DNA from: Streptococcus infantis
GTDB taxonomy: Bacteria; Bacillota; Bacilli; Lactobacillales; Streptococcaceae
Reading direction: 5' to 3'
DNA length: 64,000 bases
NCBI RefSeq assembly: GCF_000960085.1
Contig: NZ_JYGT01000008.1
Span: forward strand, 1-64,000
In this document: piece by piece, positions 8,359 through 19,936 of the stretch
Layout: each line of letters opens with the position of its first letter
Numbering within the stretch: position 1 is the stretch's first letter
Position numbers and translations under genes: made by a program
Notes under the pieces: model-generated
Told to the model about the DNA's origin: nothing
The model's database searches: none
Seen by the model: only the letters and a program-made list of their open reading frames with translations

Positions 8359-11300
8359 TTAGTTAACCTCGACTACTTCAACCATATCTTTGCCAAGTAA
8401 AATTAGATGTTTCTCAATTCTGTCTATCTGATAAGAACGAGATAGAGCCTCGGCATATAGTTCTAACTGACCACGGTAACGTTCAATAAGTTGACTTGAA
8501 AACTCGTATCTGTCGGTCTTATAGTCAAATAGAACAATCTTATCGTCATAAAGCAAATAACCATCTAAAATACCACGGACAACAAAGTCTTCCTGACTCT
8601 TCTCGTCTCTTTTTAACATAGAGAAGGGTTGTTCACGATAAAGCTTGTCCTGATTTGCAAGAATCTCTTGACCAAGAGCTGTATCAAAGAAAGACAAGAT
8701 TTTTTTAAGATTAACTTTATCTTTAACAGCAGAGCTTGCTTGCACTTGCTCTAAAGCCTCTGTCAAAGTCTCTAAAGTAGGTTTCTTATCGAGATTAATT
8801 CGTTGCATGAGTTCGTGAGTTGCACTTCCAATCTCAGTCCCTGTAACTTTTTCAGTTTTTGAAAAATCTGGAAGCTCAAACTGAACAGTAGGATCTTTTG
8901 GTTTACTTTGACCAGCTACTACGACTCCTTCCATATCCATGACCGGTTCATAGAACTTTTTAATCTGACTCGGTGTCTGAACACTTGGAAGATTGATTGC
9001 TGCACGGTGGATTTCGTTATACACTTCCACTTCTTTTAGCATTTCCAACGCATCTTTGATGGTTTCTGACTGGCGGTTGTCTGCTTGGGATAGGTCTTGA
9101 AGTTGACTTTTATGTTCCAATTCTCCCATAGCTTCTTTGGTTAGGTCTTCTTCACCTTCAAAGCGCACACTAAAGTGTAAATCCTCTTTAGAAAATGCTT
9201 GATAGATTGCCCAAATCCAATCCTGGAAATTTTGAGCATCTAGTCTAGTTTCTTTCGTCAAAAGACCTTTTCCATTTGTCGGATATTCTTTAGACTCTAA
9301 TTTTTCACGTGATCCTTTTCCGACTAGATAGAGTTTCTTCTCAGCACGTGTCATGGCTACATAGAGCAAACGCATGAGTTCAGAATAACTTGCTAATTGG
9401 AGTTCTTCCTCATTTTGAGTATATGTCAAGCTTGGAATAGATAATTTAATGGTAGATGGAACATATTCCTCTTTGGCATTTGTAGCAACTCTAGCAACAT
9501 ACTTGAGACCAAGGCCATTTCTTCGACTCAGGATAACCTCAGCCATGGAATCTTGCTTGTTAAATTGCTGATCAATATTAAGGATAAAGACATAAGGAAA
9601 CTCAAGACCCTTACTTTTATGAATACTCATAAGTTCTACAGCATCCTTGGGTGGTGCTACAGCGACATTGGCAAGATCATGCTGGGCTTCCAAGACTTGG
9701 TCAATCATTCGAATAAAGCGAGATAATCCCTTGAAATTACTCTTTTCAAACTGATCTGCTCTTAAAGCAAGGGCATAGAGATTTGCCTGTCTGGCCTGTC
9801 CATTTGGCAAGGCACCGACATAGTCATAGTAAAAGCGGTCGCTATAGATTTTCCAAATGAGGTCATAAAGAGAATGTGTTTTAGAATAAAAGCGCCATGA
9901 ATGGACTGTTTCCATGAAAAATTCTAATTTTTTATGAAGTTCAGACTTAATTAAATCCTTATGAATACTAGTTTTCGCTTGAGCATTGACTAGTTTCTCA
10001 TAAAAGTTCTCTTGAACTTTATCCTCAGATTTTTGGAGAGCGAGACGAGCCAATTCATCCTCATCGAAGCTAAACATCGGAGATTTCATTAGAGCAACCA
10101 AAGCAAAGTCTTGCAGAGGATTATGGATGACACGAAGAGTATCCAACATAACCTGCACTTCTAGGGATTGCAAATAGTTTGCTTGAGCACCGTCTGTCTT
10201 GACAGGGATACCATACTCTGACAATGCTAGTAGAACTTGATCATTACGACTTCTGCTGGCAGTTAAGAGAGCCATGTCCTTGAAAGGTACACCCTTATCA
10301 TTATGAAGGTGAATTATCTCCTTAAGCACCATCCGCATTTCACCAGTCAGTTTGTTAGTTGCAAGTTCCTCCTCATCATCAGAATCGCCATCATCAGCCT
10401 TATCATACAAGAGAACTTCTGCCTTGTTTTCTGGATTTGATTGAATATCAGTATTTCCAAAAACAAGCTGGTGCATACCGTCATAAGATATCTCTCCAAC
10501 TTCCTCGTCCATGAGGTGTTTAAAGACATCGTTCGTAGCATCAAGAACCTCTGAACCGCTCCGGAAGTTTTCCTTAAGCAGAATTAACTGACCTTCTTTG
10601 TCATCTTGAGCAAATCTATGAAATTTTTCGTTGAAAATTTGGGGATCTGCCTGTCTAAAACGATAAATAGACTGCTTAATGTCACCCACCATAAAACGAT
10701 TATGACCGTTTGAGAGGAGTTCTAGCATTCTTTCCTGGATGTGATTGGTATCCTGATATTCATCGACCATGACTTCATGGAAGCGTTCCTGATACTCTTG
10801 TCGAACCTGAGGGAAGTTTTCCAAAATCTCAATGGTATAGTGGCTAATATCAGCAAATTCGAAGGCATTTTCTTCGCGTTTTCGTTGTCGATAAGCATCA
10901 ACAAAATCTCTCATGAAGACTTGAAATGTCTTTGCCAAGTCCCAAGAATCTTGATGATAATCTTCTTGGAATTTTAGTAAAGTGATTTGATCATTGAGTG
11001 CAATCAGCTTTTCAAATTTTGCTTTTCTCTCTTGGTTGTAAGCTTCTTTCAAGTCTTGCAGTTCGGCCTTGCGACTGGCATTTGTGAGAGTTTTACCATT
11101 CTTAGCTTTAGAAATATTTACAACTCGCTCTAAAACTTCTTGGTATTGTTCAAAAGTAGATTCGTTGGTTAAAGCTCCGATTTCATCAAGAACTTGTTGG
11201 ACAGACTCTAAATAAGCTGCTTTACCAAATTCCTTGGCATCATTATCCAAATGGTAACGGAAAAAGCTTTCTAAATCCCAGAGTTTCTCCTTTATATCGT

Positions 11301-12009
11301 CTACAATGTTTTCTTTAGCAACTGTAAAATCAGTCTTTTCAAAACCTTTTAGGAAAGATTCCTCTAGCCAAGCCTGAGGATTGCTAGTGGATTGCAAAAA
11401 GTCATAAATCATATAGACCTGTTTACGTAGTCCACGCGCGTCTTTGCTTCTACCTGCAAAGTTTTTGACCAATCGACTAAAATTGTCTTTATCCTTGCCT
11501 TGGTAGTGCTGTTCAAAAACTTGTCGAAAAACCTCATTTTTTAAGAGAAGTTGTTCACTTTCGTTCTGAAGGATACGAAAGTTTGGGGCAAGATCAAGGA
11601 GGTAGCCGTGCTTAGCCAGGAACTTCTGGGTAAAAGAGTCCATGGTTCCAATAGCAGAATTGGGTAAATCGGCTAATTGTCTACCAAGATGTTTTTTTAG
11701 TTCCACATCTTGCGTTTCTTGGATCTGTTGGCTGATTTTCTTCTCCAAGCGTTCTTTTAACTCGGTTGCTGCCTTAACGGTAAAGGTTGAGATAAAGAGT
11801 TGGCGAATTTCTACACCACGCGCTAGTTGGTCAAGAATCCGTTCAGCCATGACAAAGGTTTTCCCTGAACCAGCAGAAGCTGAGACTAGAATATTTTGAC
11901 CAGAACTATAGATCGCTTGAATTTGTTCAGCCGTTTTCTTAGGTTTCTTGTTAGACTGAGCTTCTGCTATTTGTAACTCTTTAATCTCTTCTTGAGATAA
12001 AAATTTCAT
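8359..12009 (-). CDS. rexA: ATP-dependent helicase-nuclease subunit A (RexA/AddA)
   Basis: 1216 residues. UvrD-type helicase motifs are present: Walker [10 protein letters not shown] at 43-51, VDEYQDTN (motif II), [15 protein letters not shown] (motif III), and [15 protein letters not shown] near the end of the helicase part. The C-terminal RecB-type nuclease shows [21 protein letters not shown]. RexAB (AddAB) resects double-strand breaks and prepares 3' ends for RecA, the Gram-positive counterpart of RecBCD. The ATG overlaps the rexB stop by 4 bp (ATGA), so the subunits are translationally coupled. Confidence 0.96.
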   Translation of the reverse strand: MKFLSQEEIKELQIAEAQSNKKPKKTAEQIQAIYSSGQNILVSASAGSGKTFVMAERILDQLARGVEIRQLFISTFTVKAATELKERLEKKISQQIQETQDVELKKHLGRQLADLPNSAIGTMDSFTQKFLAKHGYLLDLAPNFRILQNESEQLLLKNEVFRQVFEQHYQGKDKDNFSRLVKNFAGRSKDARGLRKQVYMIYDFLQSTSNPQAWLEESFLKGFEKTDFTVAKENIVDDIKEKLWDLESFFRYHLDNDAKEFGKAAYLESVQQVLDEIGALTNESTFEQYQEVLERVVNISKAKNGKTLTNASRKAELQDLKEAYNQERKAKFEKLIALNDQITLLKFQEDYHQDSWDLAKTFQVFMRDFVDAYRQRKREENAFEFADISHYTIEILENFPQVRQEYQERFHEVMVDEYQDTNHIQERMLELLSNGHNRFMVGDIKQSIYRFRQADPQIFNEKFHRFAQDDKEGQLILLKENFRSGSEVLDATNDVFKHLMDEEVGEISYDGMHQLVFGNTDIQSNPENKAEVLLYDKADDGDSDDEEELATNKLTGEMRMVLKEIIHLHNDKGVPFKDMALLTASRSRNDQVLLALSEYGIPVKTDGAQANYLQSLEVQVMLDTLRVIHNPLQDFALVALMKSPMFSFDEDELARLALQKSEDKVQENFYEKLVNAQAKTSIHKDLIKSELHKKLEFFMETVHSWRFYSKTHSLYDLIWKIYSDRFYYDYVGALPNGQARQANLYALALRADQFEKSNFKGLSRFIRMIDQVLEAQHDLANVAVAPPKDAVELMSIHKSKGLEFPYVFILNIDQQFNKQDSMAEVILSRRNGLGLKYVARVATNAKEEYVPSTIKLSIPSLTYTQNEEELQLASYSELMRLLYVAMTRAEKKLYLVGKGSREKLESKEYPTNGKGLLTKETRLDAQNFQDWIWAIYQAFSKEDLHFSVRFEGEEDLTKEAMGELEHKSQLQDLSQADNRQSETIKDALEMLKEVEVYNEIHRAAINLPSVQTPSQIKKFYEPVMDMEGVVVAGQSKPKDPTVQFELPDFSKTEKVTGTEIGSATHELMQRINLDKKPTLETLTEALEQVQASSAVKDKVNLKKILSFFDTALGQEILANQDKLYREQPFSMLKRDEKSQEDFVVRGILDGYLLYDDKIVLFDYKTDRYEFSSQLIERYRGQLELYAEALSRSYQIDRIEKHLILLGKDMVEVVEVN

Positions 12010-15000
12010 CGCTCCAACTCCTCTCTGATTTTATTAAACCATGCTTCCTTGTCATTGCTCTTAGCTACCTTATCTAACAATCTAGCCTGACCTAGATGAT
12101 AATTAGCTTCAAAACCTGTAATAGATTGATATTGCTGGACATAGGGCGCAATGCTTCTACCGTTTTCTGTATATGGATTGATAGCAAATTGACCAGATAA
12201 AATCTTCTCTGCTGCCTTTTTGTAGATAAGGGCATTATAGTCTAGTAATAATTGGAATTCTTCATCAGATAACTGATACGTCTTGTTTTTATTGTAAAAC
12301 TCTCCGAGGTGTTGCATCTCTTTTTCGAGAAAGAAACCTTGGTATTTCATGCTCTTATTGGTTTCTGTTACTGCCTTTGAAAGAGTTTTAGCAGTTTGTA
12401 ATGACTGAATCGGTTCAGCCATCTCTAAATACATGGCACCAAAGAAGTCTCTATTCCCTTCTTGCTTGAGGGCGGCAAGATAAGTCGGCAATTGCGAATT
12501 AAGACCGTTATAAAAGAGAGGAAACTTGAACTGAGTCAAAGAAGACTTATAATCTACAACACCGATAGCATCAGAAGTTTTCAAACGGTCAATTCGGTCA
12601 ACCTTCCCACGAATATAGACATTACGACCATTATCTAACTGTACAAAAGCTTGTTCCTTGCCACCAAAAACAGCCTCCTCTTGAATTGTTTCGACATCAG
12701 CATTGTGACGAAGAATATGTCCAGTAGCACGTGCCACATCTAAGAGAACTTCCTTAGCAAATTGAGATTCTAAACTTTCTTGATAAATAGCTTGAAACTC
12801 TCTTTCTTGACTAGTTTCAGAGATGGCCTGTTCTAAACGGCGATCAAAAGATGTACCAGCAGGAAGTTTCATCGCACGTTCAAAAATACGATGCAAGAAA
12901 TTCCCGTGACTTCTAGCGTCAGGTTTCAAACGCAATTCTTCCTGTAGGCCCAATACATACCGAAGGTAATAGCTGTATTCATTTCGATAGAATTCTGTTA
13001 GACCAGATGTTGATAGATAAAAATCTTGATTTTGAGGATACAAGGCATCTAAAGTATCTGCCGCTAAAGTCTTACTGCGAGGACTTGTAGGCAGGACTGG
13101 ATTTTCTAAACCTTGGTCTTCCAACTTTTTCCCCATGACACGAGCCAGAACTTTTATAAAAGTTAAGTCTTGGTCACTTGTCTCACTCTCACCTTGCTGA
13201 TGATAGGCAACAAGACTAGACAAAAGACTGTGATAAGAACCAATATCATCTTTCGATAGATTTTTTCTGTCGATTCTTTTTTCGATCTTGGTAAAACCTA
13301 AGTTTTGCAATTCCTTCAAATAAATGGACTCTTCACTCTCGTCTTCATTGAACAAACTTGGTGCTGACAAGACTAACTGTTTACGGGCAGAATTGACCAA
13401 AGAAAGCATGGTATAGCGGTTTTTCTTAAGGTTTTCTTGACTTGCAATCAGTAATTGAGAACCTTCTTGGGTTGCTTGGTTCAGTACTTCCCTTTCTTCA
13501 TCGCTCAAAAGACTAGTATTTTGGGTGATTTTAGGTAGATGATCCTGGGTTAAGCCAAGTGCATAGATGTAATCAGAAGTCAAAGGTGAAATCAAATCAT
13601 AACTTTGCACCAGAACCGTATCTACCGTTGCTGGTATTGTGCGATAGTTCGTCAAGGACATCCCAGAATGAAGTAAAGATAAGAAATCATCTAAATTAAC
13701 CAGTGAACCTTCAAATACGGTTGCAAATTGCTCCATAACATGGCAAAAAGCCTTCCAGACTTCTTCTTGTCTTTCTTGTTCAGATACCTCCAATGTTTCT
13801 GTTAAGACTTGTAACTGCTTGGTCAAATGAGCTTCCTTCAAAAAGTTGTTCCATTTTGCAAGAATATTTTCAGCCTTTTGCTTGCGACTTCCTAGTAAAT
13901 TTTCTAAAGGTGTAATGATACGAAGTCGAAGTTCATTTAATTTTTCTAGATCAAACTTTCCGTGATGTGACTTTGTAAACTCTTGTTTAAAATTAGAAAG
14001 ACCATCAATCCCCAGATAGCGGAGATATTGTTCAAGGCTATCAATTTCCTCTTGACTAAGGTCCGTATACAAGTTAGTTCGTAAGAGATTAATCAAATCT
14101 TCTTGACGGAAATTGTATCGTTTCAAACGTCCAATGGATTCTACAAATTGAGTCAAAGGATGATGAGCCATGGACTCACTCTTGCCCAGATAAAATGGAA
14201 TCTGGTATTGATTAAATATTGTCTGCAAAGACAGTTTATAAGACTCTACATCTCCTAGCAGGATTCGAAAATTCTTATAACTAAGTTCTGAATCTTGATG
14301 CAATTTCTGGCGAATACTACGAGCAACTAACTCCAACTCTTCTTTTTGTGTTAGACAAGACCAGATTTGAAAGTCCTTTCTATCTTCGTCATTCACATCT
14401 AAACTAATTTCGGAATAATCATAGGCACTTTCGAGAAGTTTTGAGGCTTTAGCAAAGGCATCAAGATTTCCGTGTTCTTGACATGCATTTTCTGCCTTGG
14501 TCTGATATTTAAAAGCTAAATGGCGTAGAAACTCAACACTGGCTTGGTAGAGGTTCCCTTCACTAAATGGGCTAGTATAAGATTTCTTAGACGCATATAC
14601 ACCAATAACAATCTCAACACCCTTACGATAAAGTAGATCCACTAGGTGTTCTTCTTCTGAAGAGAAACGAGTAAAACCATCAATAACTAAGGCAATCTGG
14701 CTAAAATCACTACTTACTTTGTTTTCTTCTATAGCATTGATCAGATAGGATAATTGACTCCCTTGCGAAACTTGACCTTGATTCAGATAAGCTGTTACCT
14801 TTTCAAAAATCAAGAGTAAATCAGAACGTTTATCAGCGTCAGATAGACTTTCTAAATCCAAAAAGCTCATCTTCGCAGTTGTCATTTCGTGATAAATCTC
14901 AATCAGTTGTTGGATAAATTGCGGATCTTGCTTAATAGCTCCGTAAACACGTAAATCCTTAGCGTCTATCTCAGACAAACATTTATAGAAAGCCATACCA

Positions 15001-15257
15001 AGACCGATATCATCGAGACTAGACTTCGCTGGTATATCGTTTAAAACCAGATAACGAGCCATTTGAGCAAAGCGCGTGACTGTGATCGCAAAAGAAGCCT
15101 GCTGACTCAAGCACTCCAGCACGGCACGTTCCTTTTCAAAAGAAAGAGAGTTAGGGGCGATATAAAAGACTCGTTTACCTTGGTCAACTAGTCCTTGAGC
15201 CTCCTTGGTTAGGATTTCTGTTAAAGAAGTCCGAGTATCGGTATACAGTAGTTTCAT
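12006..15257 (-). CDS. rexB: ATP-dependent nuclease subunit B (RexB/AddB)
   Basis: 1083 residues from the ATG at 15257 ([12 protein letters not shown]), which has TGAGGC 6 nt upstream. The frame extends to another ATG at 15281, but that lies only about 2 nt from the predicted transcription start. RexB pairs with RexA in break resection. The C-terminal nuclease signature is visible as [10 protein letters not shown] and GVVDYKSS. The N-terminal region reads [13 protein letters not shown] where AddB of Bacillus has a P-loop, and the C-terminus has no cysteine cluster, so the ATP site and Fe-S staple of Bacillus AddB both appear absent. As far as I recall this is normal for the streptococcal/lactococcal RexB branch. 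Confidence 0.94.
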   Translation of the reverse strand: MKLLYTDTRTSLTEILTKEAQGLVDQGKRVFYIAPNSLSFEKERAVLECLSQQASFAITVTRFAQMARYLVLNDIPAKSSLDDIGLGMAFYKCLSEIDAKDLRVYGAIKQDPQFIQQLIEIYHEMTTAKMSFLDLESLSDADKRSDLLLIFEKVTAYLNQGQVSQGSQLSYLINAIEENKVSSDFSQIALVIDGFTRFSSEEEHLVDLLYRKGVEIVIGVYASKKSYTSPFSEGNLYQASVEFLRHLAFKYQTKAENACQEHGNLDAFAKASKLLESAYDYSEISLDVNDEDRKDFQIWSCLTQKEELELVARSIRQKLHQDSELSYKNFRILLGDVESYKLSLQTIFNQYQIPFYLGKSESMAHHPLTQFVESIGRLKRYNFRQEDLINLLRTNLYTDLSQEEIDSLEQYLRYLGIDGLSNFKQEFTKSHHGKFDLEKLNELRLRIITPLENLLGSRKQKAENILAKWNNFLKEAHLTKQLQVLTETLEVSEQERQEEVWKAFCHVMEQFATVFEGSLVNLDDFLSLLHSGMSLTNYRTIPATVDTVLVQSYDLISPLTSDYIYALGLTQDHLPKITQNTSLLSDEEREVLNQATQEGSQLLIASQENLKKNRYTMLSLVNSARKQLVLSAPSLFNEDESEESIYLKELQNLGFTKIEKRIDRKNLSKDDIGSYHSLLSSLVAYHQQGESETSDQDLTFIKVLARVMGKKLEDQGLENPVLPTSPRSKTLAADTLDALYPQNQDFYLSTSGLTEFYRNEYSYYLRYVLGLQEELRLKPDARSHGNFLHRIFERAMKLPAGTSFDRRLEQAISETSQEREFQAIYQESLESQFAKEVLLDVARATGHILRHNADVETIQEEAVFGGKEQAFVQLDNGRNVYIRGKVDRIDRLKTSDAIGVVDYKSSLTQFKFPLFYNGLNSQLPTYLAALKQEGNRDFFGAMYLEMAEPIQSLQTAKTLSKAVTETNKSMKYQGFFLEKEMQHLGEFYNKNKTYQLSDEEFQLLLDYNALIYKKAAEKILSGQFAINPYTENGRSIAPYVQQYQSITGFEANYHLGQARLLDKVAKSNDKEAWFNKIREELER

Positions 15258-15289
15258 ATCTGCCTCATTTGTTTTTGTCATTACCTTTT

Positions 15290-15298
15290 ATTATATCA
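15290..15298 (-). promoter_or_regulatory. Extended -10 promoter of rexBA
   Basis: Minus strand reads TGATATAAT. Start of transcription is expected near 15283, which favours the rexB start at 15257. Confidence 0.6.
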
Positions 15299-15354
15299 TT
15301 TTTTAAGTCAAAACAGATTGATATAAAGCCCTAATTTTAACCTGTCCCATATCA

Positions 15355-15382
15355 AAAAAGTCGGAATAACTCCGACTTTTTA
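15355..15382 (-). terminator. Terminator of the CPBP-protease gene
   Basis: Stem aagtcgga / tccgactt with A tract on one side and T tract on the other, 5 bases past the stop at 15387. It could act on either strand. Confidence 0.8.
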
Positions 15383-15386
15383 ATAT

Positions 15387-16058
15387 TTACCTAGAATTAA
15401 ACAAGAGTACCCATAAATCCCAAAATGCTGCAATGTTAATCATGATATGGAGCACAATAGGGTAATAGAGAGAGTGAGTTTTCCGGTAGAGGAATGCAGA
15501 AATTGCTCCACCACTTGCATAGGTGAAAAAGGCGAGTGGTGTTAAACCTGAACTGACATGCACATAGCCAAAGACACAGGCTGATAGTAAAACATCTCCA
15601 TACCAAGGTGAATCTTTCAAAAATGTATTCATCAGAACTCCTCGATATACCAATTCTTCTGTAATTGGTCCTAGCAGACAAGTAATAAGCAATAAATATA
15701 GTAACTCTTGTCTCCCTGTCATCTCAACTAATTCATTTAAAGCCATTTGATTGGACGTTGCTGGGGTTAAAAAAGAAAACACAATATCTGAAAGATAACT
15801 GACTCCATAAGCAAGAAGCAAATAAACTGGATATCTCCATTTCCACTTCAACTCAAGAATTTTCCTACCTTCGAATACTAGTAAATATAGCATAGCTAGA
15901 AGAATAACGATAAACTCTAAAAAAGCAAGAATTTGAAAAAATTCTCGACTAGCAGCTACAAATCTAGCTGTAAAGTGATTAAAAATCCACCAAAACCAAG
16001 TCTTCCTATAAATGATTACCAATAAGGCTAGTAAAATCTGTACTGTTCTTCTTTTCAT
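15387..16058 (-). CDS. CPBP-family intramembrane glutamic protease
   Basis: 223 residues, mostly hydrophobic, with about six membrane helices. CPBP (Abi) motifs are intact: EELVYRG at 134-140 gives the catalytic EExxxR, and GYVHVSSG gives H167. The family is related to the Rce1 CAAX protease. In streptococci and lactobacilli many members sit near bacteriocin loci as immunity proteins, but no bacteriocin gene is visible here. Its substrate is unknown. It is a single gene, divergent from the HAD phosphatase. Confidence 0.87.
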   Translation of the reverse strand: MKRRTVQILLALLVIIYRKTWFWWIFNHFTARFVAASREFFQILAFLEFIVILLAMLYLLVFEGRKILELKWKWRYPVYLLLAYGVSYLSDIVFSFLTPATSNQMALNELVEMTGRQELLYLLLITCLLGPITEELVYRGVLMNTFLKDSPWYGDVLLSACVFGYVHVSSGLTPLAFFTYASGGAISAFLYRKTHSLYYPIVLHIMINIAAFWDLWVLLFNSR

Positions 16059-16201
16059 GATAAGACCTCTACTTTTTATACTTTATACTATAATATTAAA
16101 TGCATCGCAAATTTAGTATATCATATTTTTGTTATCTATCTAGTAAAAATCCTAAAAAGAAATAGCATTTCTCCTTACTTTAGCCTTATTTGTCTAAAAT
16201 A

Positions 16202-16210
16202 TGCTATAAT
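16202..16210 (+). promoter_or_regulatory. Extended -10 promoter of the HAD phosphatase gene
   Basis: TGcTATAAT, a perfect extended -10, 30 bases before the ATG at 16241. No good -35 at the usual spacing. Confidence 0.65.
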
Positions 16211-16240
16211 ATAGGCAGAACACGTAAAAAGGTAAATACT

Positions 16241-17050
16241 ATGATTAAATTACTTGCCCTAGATATGGATGGTACTCTTCTCAACGAAGCCAAGGAAATT
16301 CCTCAGGCTCATATTGATGCTATTCATAAGGCTATCGAAAAAGGTGTCAAACTGGTTCTATGTACTGGTCGTCCTCTCTTTGGAGTTCTTCCCTACTACA
16401 AGAAACTAGGCCTAGATTTGCAGAATGAATACGTTATTGTCAACAATGGTTGTTCTACCCACCAAACTAGTGACTGGAGCCTTGTTGACTGGCGAGAACT
16501 TAGCAAATCTGACATTGAATACCTGAATGAACTTGCAGAAAAAAGTGAGGTTCAATTGACTCTCTTTGACGAGGAACACTACTTCGTTCTCGGAGGTAAA
16601 CCGAATCCTATCGTTCAATATGATGCGACACTTGTCTTTGCTGACCTGACTGAAATCTCACTGGAAGAAGCTACTAGTGGTAAGTATCGTATGTTCCAAG
16701 GCATGTTCTTAGGCACAAAAGAACAAACGGATGACTTTGAACAACGGTTTGCTGAAGAACTTTGTCAGAGATTTAGCGGTGTTCGTTCTCAACCTGTTAT
16801 CTATGAGGCGATGCCACTTGGCACAACCAAGGCTTCTGCTCTTTCTCGCTTGGCTGAGATTTTGGATATCCAACCTTCTGAAATCATGGCAATGGGTGAT
16901 GCTAATAACGACATTGAGATGCTGGAGTTTGCAGGGTTAGGGATTGCTATGGGAAATGCCAGCGACCATGTCAAATCTCTTGCCGATGCCGTAACTGCCA
17001 GCAATGAAGAAGAGGGCGTTGCACGCGCTATTGAAGAATATATTTTGTAA
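16241..17050 (+). CDS. Cof-type HAD-IIB sugar-phosphate phosphatase
   Basis: 269 residues from the ATG at 16241, just downstream of an AAAAAGG site. The frame continues upstream to 16190, but that would run through the promoter. HAD motifs: DMDGTLL at 8-14 (nucleophile D8, acid D10), CTGRP, and GDANNDIEMLE at about 219-229 (motif IV). The C2 cap between motifs II and III places it with Cof/YidA phosphatases, which hydrolyse small phosphorylated sugars or cofactors in the cytoplasm. The exact substrate cannot be read from sequence. Confidence 0.9.
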   Translation: MIKLLALDMDGTLLNEAKEIPQAHIDAIHKAIEKGVKLVLCTGRPLFGVLPYYKKLGLDLQNEYVIVNNGCSTHQTSDWSLVDWRELSKSDIEYLNELAEKSEVQLTLFDEEHYFVLGGKPNPIVQYDATLVFADLTEISLEEATSGKYRMFQGMFLGTKEQTDDFEQRFAEELCQRFSGVRSQPVIYEAMPLGTTKASALSRLAEILDIQPSEIMAMGDANNDIEMLEFAGLGIAMGNASDHVKSLADAVTASNEEEGVARAIEEYIL

Positions 17051-17060
17051 ATAAATAAAA

Positions 17061-17095
17061 GCAACTAGCAGAACATTCTGCTAATTGCTTTTTAT
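17061..17095. terminator. Bidirectional terminator between convergent genes
   Basis: Stem gcaactagcagaa / ttctgctaattgc with one C-A mismatch and 2-base loop, T-rich on the plus side and A-rich on the other. It separates the HAD gene from the SemiSWEET gene. Confidence 0.8.
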
Positions 17096-17097
17096 TT

Positions 17098-17358
17098 TTA
17101 GAACAAAGCTGTCAAAGCTGTAATAATCCCAAAAACGATACCTGGTGCATTAGCTGCTGCCAAAGGGATATCACGTTCTTTTTTAAAGAGTCCGTAGTAA
17201 ACCCAGAGACTGCAGTTAATTGCAGCTACTGCTGGTTGGATAAAGTTTCCTTTTTGACCCGCAAGGTTGTTCATAATTTGTGGAATATATGAGATATACA
17301 TCATAACAGACATAAAGGTTGCAATCCAACCTAATGTTTTCATTTGTTTTTCACTCAT
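17098..17358 (-). CDS. SemiSWEET-family sugar transporter
   Basis: 86 residues with three hydrophobic segments (about 8-28, 38-56, 64-85). The conserved proline-glutamine motif is YISYIPQI at 21-28, and LWVYYG follows in the second helix. SemiSWEETs work as homodimers that let sugars pass through the membrane down their gradient. The gene has its own short transcript (starts after AAGGAG, ends at the shared terminator). The transported sugar is unknown. Confidence 0.88.
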   Translation of the reverse strand: MSEKQMKTLGWIATFMSVMMYISYIPQIMNNLAGQKGNFIQPAVAAINCSLWVYYGLFKKERDIPLAAANAPGIVFGIITALTALF

Positions 17359-17476
17359 TTTCTTCTCCTTTCAACTTCGAATCACTGTATTATACACTTT
17401 TTTTCAAATTCATGTAAGCAAAAGTTTCCATTGTTATGAAAACGTAAATTATCACAATCTTGTGATAAGATAATCA

Positions 17477-17506
17477 TCAAAAAAACCCTCTGAATATTAC
17501 AGAGGG
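17477..17506 (-). terminator. Terminator of pcrA
   Basis: Stem ccctctg / cagaggg followed on the minus transcript by a run of seven or more T. Confidence 0.85.
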
Positions 17507-17527
17507 AGTTTTATTCGTTAAGAAAAC

Positions 17528-19816
17528 TTATTTTTTCTCAATTGGTGCTACACTGGCTAAAAGTTTTTTGAGACCAACCTCTGGGAAATTGATTTTCAAT
17601 TCCTGAGTGGATCCACTGCCCGATACTTCAAGCACAGTTCCTTCACCCCATTTTTTATGAAGGGCAATATCCCCAACAGACCAGCTAGTCTCACTAGAAG
17701 CTGATTTAGTGTCAGATGCAAATTGTCCAAGTGGTAAGCCACTTGATTGGATCGATGTAGGCGCTGCATTCCGTTTTCGTTCTTGAAACGCCTGAGCCAA
17801 ACTCATTCCTTTACCAAATGCTGTTCCTCCGCCACTATAAGACGCTTTAAAACTTGAATTAGCCGGACGTGCCAATCCTTGATAAGTCAACAAATCTGAA
17901 CTAATCTCATTGATAAAGCGTGTGGGACGATTGTAACTAGTACGTCCGAATAGCAATCTAGAGTTTGCATTGGTCAGATAAAGAATTTTCTCAGCTCGCG
18001 TGATTCCTACGTAGGCCAAACGACGTTCTTCTTCTAACTCATCAGGATCTTCAGTAGCGCGACTGAGCGGAAAGACATTTTCCTCCATACCAATGATAAA
18101 GACAACAGGAAACTCAAGCCCTTTGGCCGCGTGTAGAGTCATCAAGGTTACTTCAGATGTCTCTTGGCTACCAGAGTCCGTATCTGCTATCAAAGCCAAG
18201 TCGTTCAGGAATCGACTAAGTTTATCTAGTCCTGTTTCCTCTTCTTCACTTTCAGGATTATCATCGAAGTTTTTCGTAACAGAGAGGAACTCCTCAATAT
18301 TTTCAACCCGAGCCTTACTTTCCAAGGTTGCTTGGGCCTTAAGTAAATCAACGTAACCTGTTTTTTCTAATACTGCTTCTACCAACTCAGTGATTGAAAG
18401 TCGATCAAGTTGTTCCCTCAAATCGAGTATCATATTTGCAAAGTCCCAAATAGACTGAGCTGCTTTTCCTTTGATGCCAGATAACATAATGTTGGCTGAA
18501 GCATCTAGCATAGACATTTCTTGCATATTAGCAAAGTCGCGAATTTTCTCAACGGTTCCTGGTCCAATTCCCCGTTTTGGTTCGTTGATAATGCGTTCAA
18601 AACTGATATTGTCACTCAAATTAGCAATAAGATTGAGGTAAGCAATAATATCACGAATTTCCTTACGACTGTAGAATTTTGTTCCACCAACCATTGTGTA
18701 CGGAATATTTGACTTAAGCAGAGCTTCCTCTATGGTACGTGACTGGGCATTAGTACGATAAAGAACTGCAAAGTCTTTATGTAGGAAGTTGTGGCTACGG
18801 CCAAGTTCATCGATGGTTTTGGCTACAAAGACAGCCTCGTCCTGTTCATCATATGCACGATAGTAAATAATTTGTTCCCCATCTGCATTTTGAGTCCAAA
18901 GGTTTTTAGGGCGACGATTTTTATTGTTTTTGATAACATCGTTGGCAGCTTGGAGGATGGTTTTAGTGGAACGATAATTTTCCTCTAACAAAACGACCTT
19001 TGCATCTGGATAATCTTTTTCAAAATCAAGGATATTCTGCATATCAGCACCACGCCAACCGTAGATAGACTGGTCTGCATCCCCAACCACACAGATATTT
19101 TTGAAACGCGAAGCTAAGAGTTTAACAAGTTGATATTGAGCGTGGTTTGTATCTTGATACTCATCAACATGGATATACTGAAACTTTTGTTGGTAGTATG
19201 TCAAGACATCTGAATTCTGATCAAAAAGTCGCAGCGTCAACATGATCAAATCATCAAAGTCGACAGATTCTGACTGACGAAGCTCCTTTTGGTATGCAGT
19301 ATAACATTTAGCCACAATATCAGTATACAAATCTCCTGCTTGAGCAGCATAAGCCACATCATCAATCAGGTCATTCTTAGCATTAGAAATAGTTCCTAAA
19401 ATGGTGCGTTCATTCCATTTTTTAGGATCTAAGTTTAATTGTTTTAAGATGCGCTTCATCAGGGTTCGCTGTTCACCTGGATCGATGATTGTAAAATTAC
19501 GATTATAGCCAATATGATCTGCATCACGACGTAAGATACGAACGCACATAGAGTGAAAGGTCGCTATCAAACAGTCCTGTGTAGCTGGATTGAGACCATA
19601 AGCACGCTCCTTCATTTCACGCGCTGCTTTATTGGTAAAGGTAATGGCTAAAATATTCCATGGATTGACCATCTTTTCATCAATTAAGTAGGCAATACGA
19701 TGGGTTAAAACTCGTGTTTTTCCAGAACCGGCCCCTGCCATGATCAGCAAAGGTCCTTCTGTAGTTTGGACAGCCTCGGCTTGACGGTCATTCATTCCCT
19801 TTAATAATTCGTTCAT
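17528..19816 (-). CDS. pcrA: ATP-dependent DNA helicase PcrA
   Basis: 762 residues, the usual length for PcrA. All UvrD/Rep-type motifs are present: [12 protein letters not shown] (Walker A, near residue 30), [47 protein letters not shown], and the late [18 protein letters not shown] motif. The C-terminal end ([20 protein letters not shown]) is the small domain found in PcrA that touches RNA polymerase. It is a 3'-5' helicase for excision repair, replication-fork clearance and plasmid replication. Confidence 0.96.
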   Translation of the reverse strand: MNELLKGMNDRQAEAVQTTEGPLLIMAGAGSGKTRVLTHRIAYLIDEKMVNPWNILAITFTNKAAREMKERAYGLNPATQDCLIATFHSMCVRILRRDADHIGYNRNFTIIDPGEQRTLMKRILKQLNLDPKKWNERTILGTISNAKNDLIDDVAYAAQAGDLYTDIVAKCYTAYQKELRQSESVDFDDLIMLTLRLFDQNSDVLTYYQQKFQYIHVDEYQDTNHAQYQLVKLLASRFKNICVVGDADQSIYGWRGADMQNILDFEKDYPDAKVVLLEENYRSTKTILQAANDVIKNNKNRRPKNLWTQNADGEQIIYYRAYDEQDEAVFVAKTIDELGRSHNFLHKDFAVLYRTNAQSRTIEEALLKSNIPYTMVGGTKFYSRKEIRDIIAYLNLIANLSDNISFERIINEPKRGIGPGTVEKIRDFANMQEMSMLDASANIMLSGIKGKAAQSIWDFANMILDLREQLDRLSITELVEAVLEKTGYVDLLKAQATLESKARVENIEEFLSVTKNFDDNPESEEEETGLDKLSRFLNDLALIADTDSGSQETSEVTLMTLHAAKGLEFPVVFIIGMEENVFPLSRATEDPDELEEERRLAYVGITRAEKILYLTNANSRLLFGRTSYNRPTRFINEISSDLLTYQGLARPANSSFKASYSGGGTAFGKGMSLAQAFQERKRNAAPTSIQSSGLPLGQFASDTKSASSETSWSVGDIALHKKWGEGTVLEVSGSGSTQELKINFPEVGLKKLLASVAPIEKK

Positions 19817-19848
19817 TTTCTTTTCCTATTCTTCAAATCAATGTTTCT

Positions 19849-19857
19849 ATTATATCA
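19849..19857 (-). promoter_or_regulatory. Extended -10 promoter of pcrA
   Basis: Minus strand reads TGATATAAT, 33 nt before the pcrA ATG. Confidence 0.55.
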
Positions 19858-19907
19858 AAAAAGACAAAAAATAACTTTAACTGAGACAAGCTTCTATTTC
19901 CAATAAA

Positions 19908-19931
19908 AAAGAACACTTGCTAGTGTTCTTT
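19908..19931 (-). terminator. Terminator of the glmU-nudix-macP-mtnN operon
   Basis: Perfect 10-bp stem aaagaacact / agtgttcttt with a 4-base loop, T-rich on the minus transcript, just after mtnN. Confidence 0.85.
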
Positions 19932-19936
19932 AGATT

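Noticed and set aside
15258..15281. Upstream ATG for rexB at 15281
   Set aside because: It lies about 2 nt from the predicted transcription start. The ATG at 15257 has TGAGGC upstream and gives the usual MKLLYTD start.
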